Assembly: GCA_014360855.1 (NCBI GenBank) | Contig: JACIWP010000205.1 | Coordinates: 1 to 5,486, forward strand | DNA: 5,486 bases | Reading direction: 5' to 3' | Source of the DNA: Anaerolineae bacterium | GTDB lineage: Bacteria; Chloroflexota; Anaerolineae; JACIWP01 | In this document: piece after piece, positions 1 through 5,486 of the stretch | How the letters are laid out: each line of letters begins with the position of its first letter | Numbering within the stretch: the first letter of the stretch is position 1 | Made by a program: the position numbers and the translations under genes | Notes under the pieces: model-generated | The model's input: only the letters and a program-made list of their open reading frames with translations | Databases searched by the model: none | What the model was told of the DNA's origin: nothing

Positions 1-695
1 GCGGCGCCAAGCGGGTCGGGAAGCATATCGCGCTGTACTTGGCCGGCAAAGGCGCTCATATCGCCTTCAGCTACAACCAGGCGCACGAGTGGGAGGAGAC
101 CAAGGCGGAGATCGAGTCACACGGGGTGCGGTCCCTGGCCATGCAGGTGAACGTGACCCGGTCCGACCAGGTGCGGGCCTTTGTGGACGCGACCATCGAG
201 CGCTTCGGACGCATTGACGTGCTGATCAACAACGCCTCGGTCTGGCTGAGGGCGCCGTTCCTGCAGATTCGCGAGGAGGATTGGGACCTGGCCATGGACG
301 TGAACCTGAAGGGGCCCTTCATCTGCTCGCAGTTGGTGGCGCCGCATATGCTCAAGCAAGGCAGAGGTGTGATCATCAACATCACGGACCTGTCGGCCTT
401 TCAGACGTGGCCGGAGTATGCCCATCATGCGGCCAGCAAGGCCGGCCTGTGGTCCCTGACGAAGTCCATGGCGGTGGAATTAGCGCCGGCGGTGCGGGTC
501 AATGCCATCGCCCCCGGCACCATCCTCCTGCCGGATAATGCGCCGCCGGAGAAGCGCCGCTGGGCGGAGGAGAAGTCCCTGCTCAAGACGGTAGGCTCGC
601 CCCTGGATGTCGCCCGGCTGATCGAGTTCCTGATCGAGTGCGATTTCGCCACGGGCAGTGTGTATTTCGTGGACGGAGGGCGCTCCCTGACATGA
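1..695 (+). CDS. Short-chain dehydrogenase/reductase, pteridine-reductase (PTR1/FolM)-like, 5' end cut by window
   Basis: This is the C-terminal 230 residues of a classical SDR; the frame is open to the left edge (first full codon at 3), so only about 12-20 N-terminal residues should be missing. Visible landmarks are the end of the Rossmann glycine motif (GAKRVGK, codons from 6), NNAS at 228-239 (usually NNAG), the helix-4 Asn (VNLKG, codon 303), the Lys of the ASKAG segment (codon 438), APGT after the active site and the C-terminal VDGG. NNAS and an Asp at codon 387, where most SDRs have catalytic Ser, both recall PTR1-type pteridine reductases. The position four residues before the Lys, normally catalytic Tyr, is His (codon 426); the nearest Tyr is seven before the Lys (codon 417). 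An NAD(P)H-dependent cytosolic role is inferred from the family, but ordinary SDR catalysis is doubtful. The stop overlaps the next start (ATGA), indicating co-translation with the amidohydrolase. A TTG at 39 lies inside the domain and is not the start. Confidence 0.9.
   Translation, partial: GAKRVGKHIALYLAGKGAHIAFSYNQAHEWEETKAEIESHGVRSLAMQVNVTRSDQVRAFVDATIERFGRIDVLINNASVWLRAPFLQIREEDWDLAMDVNLKGPFICSQLVAPHMLKQGRGVIINITDLSAFQTWPEYAHHAASKAGLWSLTKSMAVELAPAVRVNAIAPGTILLPDNAPPEKRRWAEEKSLLKTVGSPLDVARLIEFLIECDFATGSVYFVDGGRSLT
675..680 (+). promoter_or_regulatory. Ribosome binding site of the amidohydrolase
   Basis: GGAGGG lies 11 bp before the ATG at 692, inside the last codons of the SDR. It supports 692 as the start over the in-frame ATG at 638, which would overlap the SDR by 58 bp and add residues unlike the family's N-terminus. 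Confidence 0.55.
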
Positions 696-2017
696 GCACC
701 GGCGGTGTCGAGAGGGGGAGCGCCGGCGGGATATTGATCCGCGACGGCGCCGTGCTTGCCCCAGGGGGCTGGTGGAAGCCGGGCTACGTGTACCTGGAGC
801 AGGGGAAGGTGCGCGCGGCCGGCGCTGGTGCCCCGCCGCCGGCGCTGGTGGAGGCGGCCGGCAAGACCCTTGCGGCGCGCGGCAAGGCGGTGCTCCCCGG
901 CGTTATCAACGCCCACACGCATTTCAGCCAGGTGCTGATGCGCGGGCTGGCCGGCGGCCGGCCGTTGGTGCAGTGGCTGAAAGAGCTGATCTGGCCCCTG
1001 CAGAGCGCCCTGACCCCGGAAGAGATGGGGTTGGCTGCCCTGGTGGGGCTGGTGGAGAACCTGCACTGCGGCGTGACCCATGTGGTCCAGCATCATAAAG
1101 TGGTGCGGGGGCCGGCGTTCACCGACGCGGTCTGCCGGGCCGCGCAGACGGTTGGACTGCGCATGACCTTGGCGCGCTCCTGGGCGGATATGGGCGCCAA
1201 CCCGGAGCCGGCGGATGCGATTCTCGACGACCTGCGGCGGCTGTACCGCGAATGGCATCAGCCCGGCCGGCTGGAAATCGCCAACGGCCCTATCAGCACC
1301 TGGCGCTGTTCCGTGGACACGATGCAGAAGACCCACGCGCTGGCCGGCGAGTTTGGGGCACCCACCCATATCCATGTGGCGGAGACCCAGGAAGAGGTGG
1401 AAATGACGCTGGAGTTGTTCGGCCGGCGGCCGGTGGACTGGCTGGAAAGCATCGGCGTCCTGGACCAGCGCACCCAGGTGGTGCACGCCGTCTGGCTGGA
1501 AGAGGGCGAGAAGCAACTGCTGGCGGAGCGGGGGGCCACCGTGGTGCACTGTCCTGTGAGCAACATGGTGCTGGGATCGGGGATCGCACCGGTGGCCGAT
1601 TTTCTACGCAAGGGTGTGCGCGTCCTGCTGGGGACGGATGGGCCGGCCAGCAACGATACCCAGGACATCTGGGAGACGCTGAAGTCGGCGGTGGGGCTGG
1701 CGCGCGTGGCGAACCTGGACCCCACGCTCCTGCCGCCGGCCCAGGCCCTGCGGCTCATTACCGACGGCCGGACGGTGCAGGAAGGCGCGCCGGCGGATAT
1801 CATCATTGTCAATCTCCGCCATGCGCGCGCTGTGCCGGTGCATGACCTGGATTCGGCCTTGACGCTTTGCACCCATGGGAGTGATGTGGATACGGTTATC
1901 GTGGACGGCCGCATCCTGATGGAGGAGGGCAGGGTGTTAGTCATAGATGAGCCGGCACTGCTGGAAGAGGCGGAGTCCGCCCTGCGGCATCTGCGCCGGC
2001 GCCTCGGCTGGGAATAA
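692..2017 (+). CDS. ATZ/TRZ-family amidohydrolase (cytosine/guanine/MTA-SAH deaminase-like)
   Basis: This 441-residue cytosolic metal-dependent hydrolase belongs to the amidohydrolase superfamily branch holding SAH/MTA deaminase, guanine deaminase, 8-oxoguanine deaminase and s-triazine hydrolases (TrzA, AtzB). An N-terminal beta-sandwich segment (about 12-70) leads into the TIM barrel with the metal motif HTH (H75, H77), then HVAE (H228 metal, E231 catalytic), H265 in VVHAVW, HCPVSN at 286-291 and LGTDGPASN with the metal Asp D316. This full set matches deaminases such as Thermotoga TM0936, so the enzyme is probably active, releasing ammonia (or another leaving group) from a ring carbon. The substrate cannot be read from the sequence. 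The C-terminal beta-sandwich return is oddly short: ALRLIT runs almost directly into EGAPADIIIV (codons about 1747-1806), lacking roughly ten residues usually seen there. It overlaps the SDR by 4 bp and ends at TAA 2015-2017, 11 bp before the next chosen start. Confidence 0.92.
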   Translation: MSTGGVERGSAGGILIRDGAVLAPGGWWKPGYVYLEQGKVRAAGAGAPPPALVEAAGKTLAARGKAVLPGVINAHTHFSQVLMRGLAGGRPLVQWLKELIWPLQSALTPEEMGLAALVGLVENLHCGVTHVVQHHKVVRGPAFTDAVCRAAQTVGLRMTLARSWADMGANPEPADAILDDLRRLYREWHQPGRLEIANGPISTWRCSVDTMQKTHALAGEFGAPTHIHVAETQEEVEMTLELFGRRPVDWLESIGVLDQRTQVVHAVWLEEGEKQLLAERGATVVHCPVSNMVLGSGIAPVADFLRKGVRVLLGTDGPASNDTQDIWETLKSAVGLARVANLDPTLLPPAQALRLITDGRTVQEGAPADIIIVNLRHARAVPVHDLDSALTLCTHGSDVDTVIVDGRILMEEGRVLVIDEPALLEEAESALRHLRRRLGWE

Positions 2018-2018
2018 T

Positions 2019-2023
2019 GGGGG
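2019..2023 (+). promoter_or_regulatory. G-run ribosome binding site deciding the start of the UroD-like gene
   Basis: GGGGG followed by T lies 5 bp before the ATG at 2029. An in-frame ATG at 2017 overlaps the preceding stop (TAATG) and could start the protein by translational coupling, adding only MGVI. I prefer 2029 because the product then begins MTGQERI, the usual opening of this family. Confidence 0.45.
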
Positions 2024-2028
2024 TAATA

Positions 2029-3090
2029 ATGACCGGACAAGAACGTATTCGACTGCTGATAGATCACCAGCCGGCGGATCGGGTCGGGATTTTCGAATCC
2101 TTCTGGTGGGAGACGGAGCAAGAGTTCCATGCGCAGGGCATGCCGGCGGATACCTCGGCCGAGGACTATTTCGGCCTGGATATGGGCATGTTCTGGTTCT
2201 CGCAGTCCTTCCTGCTTCCCACCGAGGTCAAGGAAGAGGGAGCCGGTTATCGCCTCATCACCGACGAGTGGGGCACGCTGACGAAGGAGTATACCGATCA
2301 CCAGGCGACGCCGGGCCTGCTGGGCTTCCTCATCCAGGACAGGAAAAGCTGGGAGGAGTACAAGCCGCTCCTGGAGTACCGCCCGTCGCGCATGGACTGG
2401 CCGGCATTGGAGGCGCGCTATCAGCACCTGCGCCGGCAGGGCCGTTATGTCGTCCTTTCCGTGCTGGACCCCTTTGAGTGCACCTGGCACAAGATCGGCC
2501 CGGAAGCACAGCTCATGGCGCTGGTGACCGACCCGGACTGGCTGCGCGACATGTACGAGGCCGATGTGCGTCTCGTCGAGGATGCGTTTGAGGATCTGTG
2601 GGGACGTGGACTGCGGCCGGATGGGCTTTGGATCTTCGGCGATATCGCGTATAATCACGGGCTGTTCTTCTCGCCGCGGGTGTACCGCGAGGTACTGATG
2701 CCGTTCCACCGCCGGCTGGCGGATTTGGGCCACCGCTACGGCTGTCAGGTGATATACCACAGCGACGGGGATGTGCGGCAGGCCATCCCTTTGCTGATCG
2801 AAGCCGGCATGGACTGCCTGCACCCGCTGGAGGTGAAAGCCGGCGTGGACATCCGGCCGCTCAAGAAGGAGTACGGCGATCGGCTGGCCTTCATCGGAAA
2901 CATCGACGCGCGCCTGTTCCAGGCCAATGACCTGGACGGCCTGCGGCGGGAGATACTGGAAAAGGTGCCGGTGGCCATGGCCGGCGGCGGGTATATCTTC
3001 CACTCCGATCATTCCCTGCCGCCGGGCACCCGGCTGGAAACCTATCGTTTTGCGCTGGAGCTGGTGAATGAATGTGGGACATACCGCTGA
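2029..3090 (+). CDS. Uroporphyrinogen decarboxylase-superfamily protein (not HemE), methyltransferase-like
   Basis: This 353-residue predicted TIM-barrel protein belongs to the URO-D/MtaA-CmuA superfamily (Pfam01208). The N-terminus MTGQERIRLLIDHQPADRV is the family opening, and GDIAYNHGLFFSPRVYREVLMPF (about 204-226) is the typical central segment, quoted here only as a landmark. H244-S-D246 follows strand VIY, then C263 in GMDCLHPLE, GNIDARL at 290-296, and GGYIFHSDHS with H325 and H328. True HemE features (RQAGRYL near the N-terminus, FDSWAG) are absent, so haem synthesis is not its role. Characterised relatives of this type transfer methyl groups between corrinoid proteins and thiols using an HxC...C zinc site; by eye those cysteines fall on D246 and H328 here, so classic thiol methylation is also doubtful. 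No corrinoid protein or other methyltransferase component is in the window. It lies between the amidohydrolase and the UbiD gene (20 bp gap), so it probably belongs to the same pathway. Function unresolved; an ATG at 2017 is an alternative start. Confidence 0.88.
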   Translation: MTGQERIRLLIDHQPADRVGIFESFWWETEQEFHAQGMPADTSAEDYFGLDMGMFWFSQSFLLPTEVKEEGAGYRLITDEWGTLTKEYTDHQATPGLLGFLIQDRKSWEEYKPLLEYRPSRMDWPALEARYQHLRRQGRYVVLSVLDPFECTWHKIGPEAQLMALVTDPDWLRDMYEADVRLVEDAFEDLWGRGLRPDGLWIFGDIAYNHGLFFSPRVYREVLMPFHRRLADLGHRYGCQVIYHSDGDVRQAIPLLIEAGMDCLHPLEVKAGVDIRPLKKEYGDRLAFIGNIDARLFQANDLDGLRREILEKVPVAMAGGGYIFHSDHSLPPGTRLETYRFALELVNECGTYR

Positions 3091-3098
3091 GTGCGGAA

Positions 3099-3107
3099 GA
3101 GGGGGGT
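3099..3107 (+). promoter_or_regulatory. Ribosome binding site of the UbiD-family gene
   Basis: GAGGGGGGT ends 3 bp before the ATG at 3111, in the 20-bp gap after the UroD-like stop. It selects 3111 (MTRIHDLRSF, the normal UbiD opening) over the in-frame ATG at 3072, which lies inside the upstream gene and would add 13 residues foreign to the family. Confidence 0.6.
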
Positions 3108-3110
3108 CGT

Positions 3111-4457
3111 ATGACGCGTATCCATGACCTGCGGTCGTTTTTGGAGGTGCTGGAGGAGGCCGGCCAACTGGTACGCATCCGCAAACCGGTCTCGCTGGAG
3201 TATGAGCTGGCGGATGTGGCGGCGACGCTGATGCGGGAGTCCGGGCCGGCGCCCCTGTTCGAGAACGTCGTCGGCAGTCCCTGGCCGATTTTCACCTCCG
3301 CAGTGGCAAGCCAGACGCGTGCCGCGCTGGCGCTCGGGTGCAAGAAGCATGAGGTCGTGCAGGTCATGCAGCGCGCCCTGGACCCCATCAACGGTATTCC
3401 GCCGGTGCTGGTGGAGGATGCGCCTTGGAAGGCCAATGTGCGCGTGGGCGATGAGGTGGACGTGCGCACCCTGCCGATCCCGGTGCACGCGCGCGGCGAC
3501 GGGGGGCCGTTTATCACCGGCGGCGTGGTGGTCTCCAAGGACCCCATCTCCGGCCGTGGCAACCTGTCCTATAACCGCATGCAGGTGAAGGGGCCGCGCG
3601 TCTTCGGCTTCAACCTGAACGAATGGCGCCATGTGCGGCAGTTCCTGGATGTGCAGGAGGCGCGCGGGGAGCGGCTGGAGATCGCCGTGGCCATCGGGCT
3701 GGACCCGGCCATCATGATTGCCGCCGGCGCGCGCTATGACGATGACGAACTGCGCATCGCCGGCGCCATCCGCGGCGAGGGCGTGAAGGTGACGCGGGGC
3801 GTGACGGTGGACCTGGACATTCCCGCCGAGGCCGAGATCGTCATTGAGGGCTATTTGGCGCCGGGTGAGCGCGCCGGCGAAGGCCCCCTGGCGGAGTTCC
3901 ACGGCTACTTCGGCGACATCTGGGAAAGCCCGGTCTTCTATGTCACTGCTGTCTGCTGGCGCGATGACCCCATCTTCCAGACCATCATTCCCGGTTGGGA
4001 TGAACATGTCTATCTGGGCAACGTCCTGCCGCGTGAGCCGCTTCTCCTCTCTTACGTCCAGCATGTCAGCAAGCGGGTGACTGGCCTGCACATCCCGCCC
4101 TACGGCAACGGCTTCACCGCCATTGTGGCCATTGACAAGGATAACCCGGGGGAACCGAAGAACGTGGCGCTGGCGGCCTTCACCGCCCATGTCAACATCA
4201 AATGGTGCATTGTGGTGGACCCGGACGTCAACATTTATGACCCGGCAGATGTGATGTGGGCGCTGACCACACGGGTGGATTGGGAGCAAGATGTGTTCCT
4301 GGTGCCGGGTGCGCAGGGGCACGAGATGGACCCCACGGCAGATGTGCGCGGGGTCCATACCAAGATCGGCGTGGATGCGACACTGCATAAAGGCCGGCGC
4401 GAATACACCGACCGCGTCAGCTATGAATGGGTGGATCTGAAGAAGTACCTGGGATGA
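3111..4457 (+). CDS. UbiD-family prenylated-FMN-dependent (de)carboxylase
   Basis: This 448-residue protein is full length for the UbiD family of reversible, non-oxidative decarboxylases acting on aromatic, heteroaromatic or alpha,beta-unsaturated acids with prenylated FMN. The N-terminus (LRSFLEVLEEAGQLVRI) is standard. Counting from M1, the residues matching the cofactor/metal site and catalytic triad of Aspergillus Fdc1 (N168, H191, E233; R173, E277, E282, numbering recalled) are N151, H174 and E213, and R156, E257 and E262. The intervals 5, 18, 39, 44, 5 closely follow the Fdc1 intervals 5, 18, 42, 44, 5. EGPLAE carries the two catalytic Glu. The C-terminal part has IPPYGNGF, the VDPDVNIYD segment and IGVDATLHKG. 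An active enzyme is therefore likely; substrate unknown. No UbiX prenyltransferase is in the window, so prFMN must come from a gene elsewhere. This is the last gene of the + strand operon; the ubiquinone-pathway role of E. coli UbiD is not implied, so no gene symbol is given. Confidence 0.95.
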   Translation: MTRIHDLRSFLEVLEEAGQLVRIRKPVSLEYELADVAATLMRESGPAPLFENVVGSPWPIFTSAVASQTRAALALGCKKHEVVQVMQRALDPINGIPPVLVEDAPWKANVRVGDEVDVRTLPIPVHARGDGGPFITGGVVVSKDPISGRGNLSYNRMQVKGPRVFGFNLNEWRHVRQFLDVQEARGERLEIAVAIGLDPAIMIAAGARYDDDELRIAGAIRGEGVKVTRGVTVDLDIPAEAEIVIEGYLAPGERAGEGPLAEFHGYFGDIWESPVFYVTAVCWRDDPIFQTIIPGWDEHVYLGNVLPREPLLLSYVQHVSKRVTGLHIPPYGNGFTAIVAIDKDNPGEPKNVALAAFTAHVNIKWCIVVDPDVNIYDPADVMWALTTRVDWEQDVFLVPGAQGHEMDPTADVRGVHTKIGVDATLHKGRREYTDRVSYEWVDLKKYLG

Positions 4458-4480
4458 GCCACCAGGCCCGAGGAGGGATG

Positions 4481-4501
4481 GCCGGCGCGTGCGGTGCCGG
4501 C
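4481..4501. terminator. GC-rich stem-loop between the convergent genes (possible terminator)
   Basis: GCCGGCGC (4481-4488) pairs with GTGCCGGC (4494-4501) around a 5-base loop, giving an 8-bp stem with one G-U pair in + strand RNA; the same pair becomes A-C in - strand RNA. It lies 24 bp after the UbiD-family stop and touches the stop codon of the membrane-protein gene. The position suits transcription ending, but no T-run follows on either strand, so it is not a classical intrinsic terminator. Because GCCGGC is abundant and self-complementary throughout the window, chance pairing is a real alternative. The rest of 4458-4500 shows nothing else convincing. Confidence 0.35.
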
Positions 4502-4830
4502 TATTCCTCCTCCCGCCCCAGCTCTACTTCCAGGCCGCCGGTGATGCCGGCGACCAGGTTGTACACCGCGGCGTAGATGGCGCCTACCACCCCACCGACA
4601 ACGGCGTACACGATAATCCCCAGGAAGTACAGCAGGATGGAGCCGAGAATGCCCAGGCCGGCCTCGAACGGGAAGCGGCGGGGATGATCTGCCATCAGGC
4701 TCCAGATGCCGAAGCCGAAGATCCCCGGCAGAAACACGGCGAAGAATCCCACCACGGCGAAGATCAGCCCGCTCAATACCGCCATAACTTTGAAAGCGGA
4801 ACCCACTGCGACACGTCGAAGGGTGTACAT
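4501..4830 (-). CDS. Small two-helix membrane protein, DUF3566-like C-terminus
   Basis: The product is 109 residues. A basic N-terminus (MYTLRRVAVGSAFK) precedes a long hydrophobic stretch at about 14-45 (VMAVLSGLIFAVVGFF and on to FGIW), a short polar loop (MADHPRRFPFEAG, 46-58), a second very Gly-rich hydrophobic stretch at about 59-96, and the end YNLVAG...GGLEVELGREEE. The YNLVA-x-GG-E-VEL ending resembles small membrane proteins of the DUF3566 type; I recognise the pattern, not a known function. Positive charges at the N-terminus suggest that end is cytoplasmic. I start at 4830 because GAGGAG lies 6 bp upstream and the gene then begins 14 bp after the regulator's stop; a longer reading back to 4929 would overlap the regulator and add a polar leader. 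It is probably co-transcribed with the GntR gene and ends convergently with the UbiD-family gene. Confidence 0.82.
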   Translation of the reverse strand: MYTLRRVAVGSAFKVMAVLSGLIFAVVGFFAVFLPGIFGFGIWSLMADHPRRFPFEAGLGILGSILLYFLGIIVYAVVGGVVGAIYAAVYNLVAGITGGLEVELGREEE

Positions 4831-4836
4831 GGTCTG

Positions 4837-4842
4837 CTCCTC
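4837..4842 (-). promoter_or_regulatory. Ribosome binding site of the small membrane protein
   Basis: GAGGAG on the - strand lies 6 bp before the ATG at 4830, in the 14-bp gap after the regulator's stop codon. It decides the short start over upstream in-frame ATGs such as the one at 4929. Confidence 0.65.
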
Positions 4843-4844
4843 TG

Positions 4845-5486
4845 TCAGGACTGCAACTGCCAGGCGGATGATTCTTCCTGGATCACTCTCTCCAGAATGG
4901 CGTCGCGCGTTTCGGTGATTTCCTCCCACATGGCCTGGCGGGCGGCGGCGACATCATGCCGGCGCAGGGCGTCCAGGATGCGGGCGTGGGTGTGAAGCTG
5001 AGATTGGCCGCCGCGCCGCATTACCATATAGCGCGCCAGGCGCTCGTGAATGTGGCGCAGGAGGTTGGCCAGTTCCTCGTTGCCGGCGGCTTCGGCGATC
5101 AGATAATGAAACTCGCGGTTCTCGTCGGTGTAGCGGTCGTACGATTCCTCGTCATCGCCGGTGTAGCCGGCGTGCACCCTTTCCAGGCGGGCAAGCTGTT
5201 CGGGGGTGATGCGCTGGGCCGCCCGCTCCACGGAGGCCAGCTCCAAGATGCCGCGCAGTTCCAGCAGGTCGCGCAACTGCTTCAGCGTCAGGCGGGTGAC
5301 GAAATAACCGGAACGCGGCTTGATGGTCACCAGGCCCTCCTGGTCCAGCATTTGCAGGGCCTCGCGCACCGGGGTGATGCTGGTGCCGTACTGGCGGGCG
5401 AGGTCTTCCACGGAAAGGCGTTCGCCGGGGCGCAAGTGCTGCATGATGATGGAGCGCCGGATCTCTTTGTAAATCCTGTACTTAAT
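4845..5486 (-). CDS. GntR-family transcriptional regulator, FadR/FCD subfamily, 5' end cut by window
   Basis: The frame is open to the right edge, giving 213 residues; typical relatives are about 220-240, so few residues are missing. The first visible residues (IKYRIYKEIRRSII) are the normal beginning of the winged helix, so the ATG at 5444 is internal. Numbering from that Met, the helix-turn-helix is about 11-37 (LSVEDLARQYG, TPVREAL) and the wing is IKPRSGYFV (41-49). The FCD ligand-binding helical domain starts at LRDLLELR and has N109-x3-H113 (NREFH), the AAGNEEL motif, H153 (HARIL) and M172WEEI. The usual third metal-site His is Glu (E175). Such dimeric regulators bind small carboxylates or sugar acids and usually repress nearby catabolic genes, so the facing operon is the obvious candidate target; its operator would lie outside the window. 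The gene precedes a membrane-protein gene by 14 bp. Confidence 0.93.
   Translation of the reverse strand: MKYRIYKEIRRSIIMQHLRPGERLSVEDLARQYGTSITPVREALQMLDQEGLVTIKPRSGYFVTRLTLKQLRDLLELRGILELASVERAAQRITPEQLARLERVHAGYTGDDEESYDRYTDENREFHYLIAEAAGNEELANLLRHIHERLARYMVMRRGGQSQLHTHARILDALRRHDVAAARQAMWEEITETRDAILERVIQEESSAWQLQS

Noticed and set aside
39..695. TTG at 39 as the real SDR start
   Set aside because: The frame continues to the window edge and reads GAKRVGK, the end of the Rossmann glycine motif, so the gene begins upstream.
949..1433. 13-bp identical repeat GGCCGGCGGCCGG at 949-961 and 1421-1433
   Set aside because: It encodes different residues in different frames and is explained by the general GCCGGC enrichment; not a mobile-element or recombination repeat.
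425..1549. 374-codon - strand open frame opposite the SDR/amidohydrolase junction
   Set aside because: Both + strand genes here have conserved catalytic motifs; the antisense product is compositionally biased and unrecognisable.
1258..3012. 584-codon - strand open frame crossing the amidohydrolase and UroD-like genes
   Set aside because: Shadow of two real genes in a high-GC sequence; low-complexity Arg/Pro/Ser composition and no family motif.
2029..3090. Identification as HemE (uroporphyrinogen III decarboxylase)
   Set aside because: The conserved HemE substrate motifs near the N-terminus and FDSWAG are missing, while HSD and SDHS segments fit uncharacterised superfamily members.
3042..4388. 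448-codon open frame on the - strand antisense to the UbiD-family gene
   Set aside because: It mirrors a fully conserved enzyme almost exactly, is rich in His/Arg/Gln as expected from the complement of high-GC codons, and shows no recognisable domain.
4471..4995. Strong AGGAGGG on the + strand after the UbiD-family gene, followed by ATG (4478) and by a GTG (4489) opening a 168-codon frame
   Set aside because: The ATG is too close to the purine run and its frame stops after about 33 codons; the GTG frame runs antisense through the membrane protein and GntR gene, which are both well supported.

Overview
The window is protein-coding almost end to end: high GC, six genes, the longest gene-free gap 43 bp, and no RNA gene, CRISPR array or mobile element that I can see. 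It reads as a chromosomal catabolic locus of a high-GC bacterium. A Chloroflexota-like (Anaerolineae-type) source is my best guess, from the protein styles (PTR1-like SDR, non-HemE UroD-family protein, short membrane protein with a YNLVAG...GGLEVEL tail), but the sequence alone does not settle taxonomy.

Layout. Positions 1-4457 (+) hold four tightly packed genes that look like one operon running in from the left edge. They are: the 3' part of a pteridine-reductase-like short-chain dehydrogenase (1-695); an ATZ/TRZ-type amidohydrolase/deaminase (692-2017, ATGA overlap with the SDR); a uroporphyrinogen decarboxylase-superfamily protein that is not HemE (2029-3090); and a UbiD-family prenylated-FMN decarboxylase (3111-4457). 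Positions 4501-5486 (-) face them convergently: a GntR/FadR-type regulator whose 5' end lies beyond the right edge (4845-5486), followed after 14 bp by a small two-helix membrane protein (4501-4830). A GC-rich stem-loop lies between the two convergent ends.

How the genes may work together. The amidohydrolase and the UbiD protein keep every catalytic and metal-binding residue I checked, so hydrolytic deamination (or dechlorination/amide hydrolysis) and non-oxidative decarboxylation of a (hetero)aromatic or unsaturated acid are plausible steps of one pathway. The SDR and the UroD-family protein have altered active sites: Ser to Asp and Tyr to His in the SDR, and HxD...H in place of HxC...C in the UroD-like protein. 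They are the less predictable and more interesting parts. The FCD-type GntR regulator probably senses a small carboxylate and could control the locus. The combination suggests degradation or salvage of an N-heteroaromatic carboxylate such as a pterin- or purine-like compound. That is inference only.

At DNA level the palindrome GCCGGC is strikingly over-represented (40 copies by my count), in all reading frames, in every gene and on both transcription units.
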